Source: Antilocapra americana
Lineage: Eukaryota > Chordata > Mammalia > Artiodactyla > Antilocapridae
Reading direction: 5' to 3'
Assembly (NCBI GenBank): GCA_007570785.1
Contig: ML664183.1
Coordinates: forward strand, 17,965,368-18,029,367
DNA: 64,000 nt
A program made the translations under genes and the position numbers. The number at the start of each line of letters is the position of its first letter. Positions within the stretch are counted from its first letter, which is position 1. This document shows, piece by piece, positions 62,423-64,000 of this stretch. The notes beneath the pieces are model-generated. The model saw nothing but the letters and a program-made list of their open reading frames with translations. It was not told where the DNA came from and did no database searches.

Positions 62423-62990
62423 TTCAGTTCAGTTCAGTCGCTCAGTCGTATCCAACTCTTTGTGACCCCATGAACCGCAGCACGCCAGGCCTTCCTGTTT
62501 ATCACCAACTCCTAGAGTTTACCTAAACTCATGTCCATTGATTCGGTGATGCCATCCAACCATCTCATCCTCTGTTGTCCCCTTCTCCTCCTGCCTTCAA
62601 TCTTTCCCAACACCAGGGTATCTTCCAATGAGTGAGCTCTTCGCATCAGGTGGCCAAAATGTTGGAGTTTCAGCTTCAACATCAGTCCTTCCAATGAACA
62701 TCCAGGACTGATCTCCTTTAGGATGGACTGGTTGGATCTCCTTGCAGTCTAAGGGACTCTGAAGAGTCTGCTCCAATACCACAGTTCAAAAGCATCAATT
62801 CTTTTCAATGGTCAGCTTTCTTTATGGTCCAACTCTCACATCCATACATGACTACTGGAAAAACCATAGCTTTGACTAGATGGACCTTTGTTGACAAAGT
62901 AATGTCTGCTTTTTAATATGCTATCTAGGTTGGTCATAACTTTCCTTCCAAGGAGTAAGCGTCTTTTAATTTCATGGCTGCAATAACCAT
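62423..62990 (-). mobile_element. BovB LINE 3' end
   Basis: Minus-strand BovB with an intact (CAGTT)n-type tail (GTTCAGTTCAGTTCAGTCGC). The body runs to AAGGAGTAAGCGTCTTTTAA and ATGGCTGCAATAACCATCT. No certain target duplication; only CATCT is shared. Confidence 0.94.
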
Positions 62991-64000
62991 CTTATAAGAA
63001 TAAAAATACTTTCTGTGACATAAAACCTCATAAATAGGTTAACCTCAAAAAAATAACTGGGTTAATTGAGAAATACATGCCTGGAATGAATGGGAATAGC
63101 TTAAAGAATAATCTATCAAAAATTTAAATCCTTTTGTGGACACAGAATTCTCACTAACAAAATCCTGTCAAGTTTATGATAATAGCTTGCTGATTTTAAC
63201 TATCCAAATAGTCACATAGATTTTAATATTATGAGATAATAGAGACCATTAAGCTCATGATAAAATAAAATTTCATTAGATGTTTACCTCAAGAATAACC
63301 ATAATAAAATAGGGAACATTTAAAGGCTGATTCTGTTTGGCATATTGTCTCTTAGCTCTTCAGAATGGAATCTGAAAACACCCAATCCTAGAAAAAAACT
63401 TTTTTTAAACTCTTATCTGACCTTATGCTTCTGTTAATGTCTGGGGTTAAATTCTCAAAAGACCTTTGTGTCAATGCAGTTGCGTATCTTGTATCTGATA
63501 AAAAGTGAGGCTTAATAACATCTATTAATTGGCTGGAAAAATGAATCTAGGTCATTTATGCCTCACAGTATCTAAATGGATAAAGGAGCACAATGGGTGA
63601 GGTAACACAACCCACATCCAACGGCTCATAAGTGATAACTCTGCAGATACAATAGGCTATCAGACTCAGTTCATCCTTCTTTCCACACTCTGTGGAGCAT
63701 CAGTGCATCATGAGATGGTCTTGAGAATCCACTGAGTTCTGTGGTTCAGCAGTGCATTTATGGAAAATCCAAGCAGGTATTCGAATACAGCATGTGCAAT
63801 GGATATGGGCATGGGCTCTGTTTCAGTTGCTACTTTACCACTCACAGGGTGTATGAGATTGAATCTATCTGAGGTTCCATTTTCTCATTGTGAATGAGGC
63901 TTTGATTAGAGATCATGTTTGTGAGTCCCTCAGTACAGGATATAAAACATATTATGGAGTTCTACAAATAGTAGAAGACATAAGCTGTTGAAATTATCGT
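62991..64000. other. Unique intronic sequence to window end
   Basis: About 1 kb, AT-rich, with no exon or repeat recognised. Confidence 0.45.

Larger units (their letters stand above)
46620..64000 (+). other. PRKG1: PRKG1 beta intron 1, left part
   Basis: No further exon was recognised downstream of the donor. The next PRKG1 exon should begin with the bases completing Gln104 and then Ser-Lys-Asp-Leu, and that sequence was not seen. PRKG1 introns are very large in other mammals, so an intron reaching the window end is expected. Repeats within it are listed separately. Confidence 0.8.

Overview
The window is mammalian nuclear DNA from a bovid ruminant, most like cattle. The evidence is the repeat content: Bov-tA and Bov-A2 SINEs, several BovB (RTE-type) LINE copies, young ruminant L1 3' ends and CHR-type tRNA SINEs, over older MIR, L2, MER5A and L1M fossils. 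I cannot separate cattle from close relatives by reading alone.

Only one protein-coding exon can be supported. It is the first coding exon of the beta isoform of PRKG1 (cGMP-dependent protein kinase I), plus strand, 46303-46613. It encodes the leucine-zipper dimerisation helix and the autoinhibitory segment, has a strong start context and ends at a GTAAG splice donor. It lies in a GC- and CpG-rich, TATA-less promoter island (about 45.17-46.72 kb). Sequence downstream is beta intron 1. In other mammals the alpha first exon lies tens of kilobases upstream of the beta exon, so the left 45 kb is probably intron 1 of the alpha transcript; no alpha exon was seen here.

Layout. 1-9 kb: nested L1/BovB blocks with MIR and Bov-tA. 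9-22 kb: mostly unique AT-rich sequence with a few SINEs and one unassigned protein-like stretch (15.4-16.3 kb). 22-30 kb: dense repeats, including a short retroposed tRNA-Gln 5' half with 15-bp target duplications, a run of same-strand Bov-tA copies, a BovB copy and an old minus-strand L1 carrying young insertions. 30-42 kb: sparser, with a BovB copy inserted into another BovB copy (38.2-39.9 kb). 42.7-56.2 kb: no ruminant-specific retroelement recognised, only ancient MIR and MER5A; the promoter and exon sit inside this gap. 56-64 kb: BovB, Bov-tA, a 2-kb L1 insertion and another BovB.

I found no new gene system. The most informative signals are retroposition structures that can be read to the base (target duplications, nesting, a BovB 5' inversion, the tRNA half), an overlapping upstream ORF at the PRKG1 beta start, and a donor site where intron retention would stop translation directly after the exon. 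Repeat family names rest on remembered consensus sequences, and most repeat edges are good to about 10-20 bases; edges given with target duplications were read directly.
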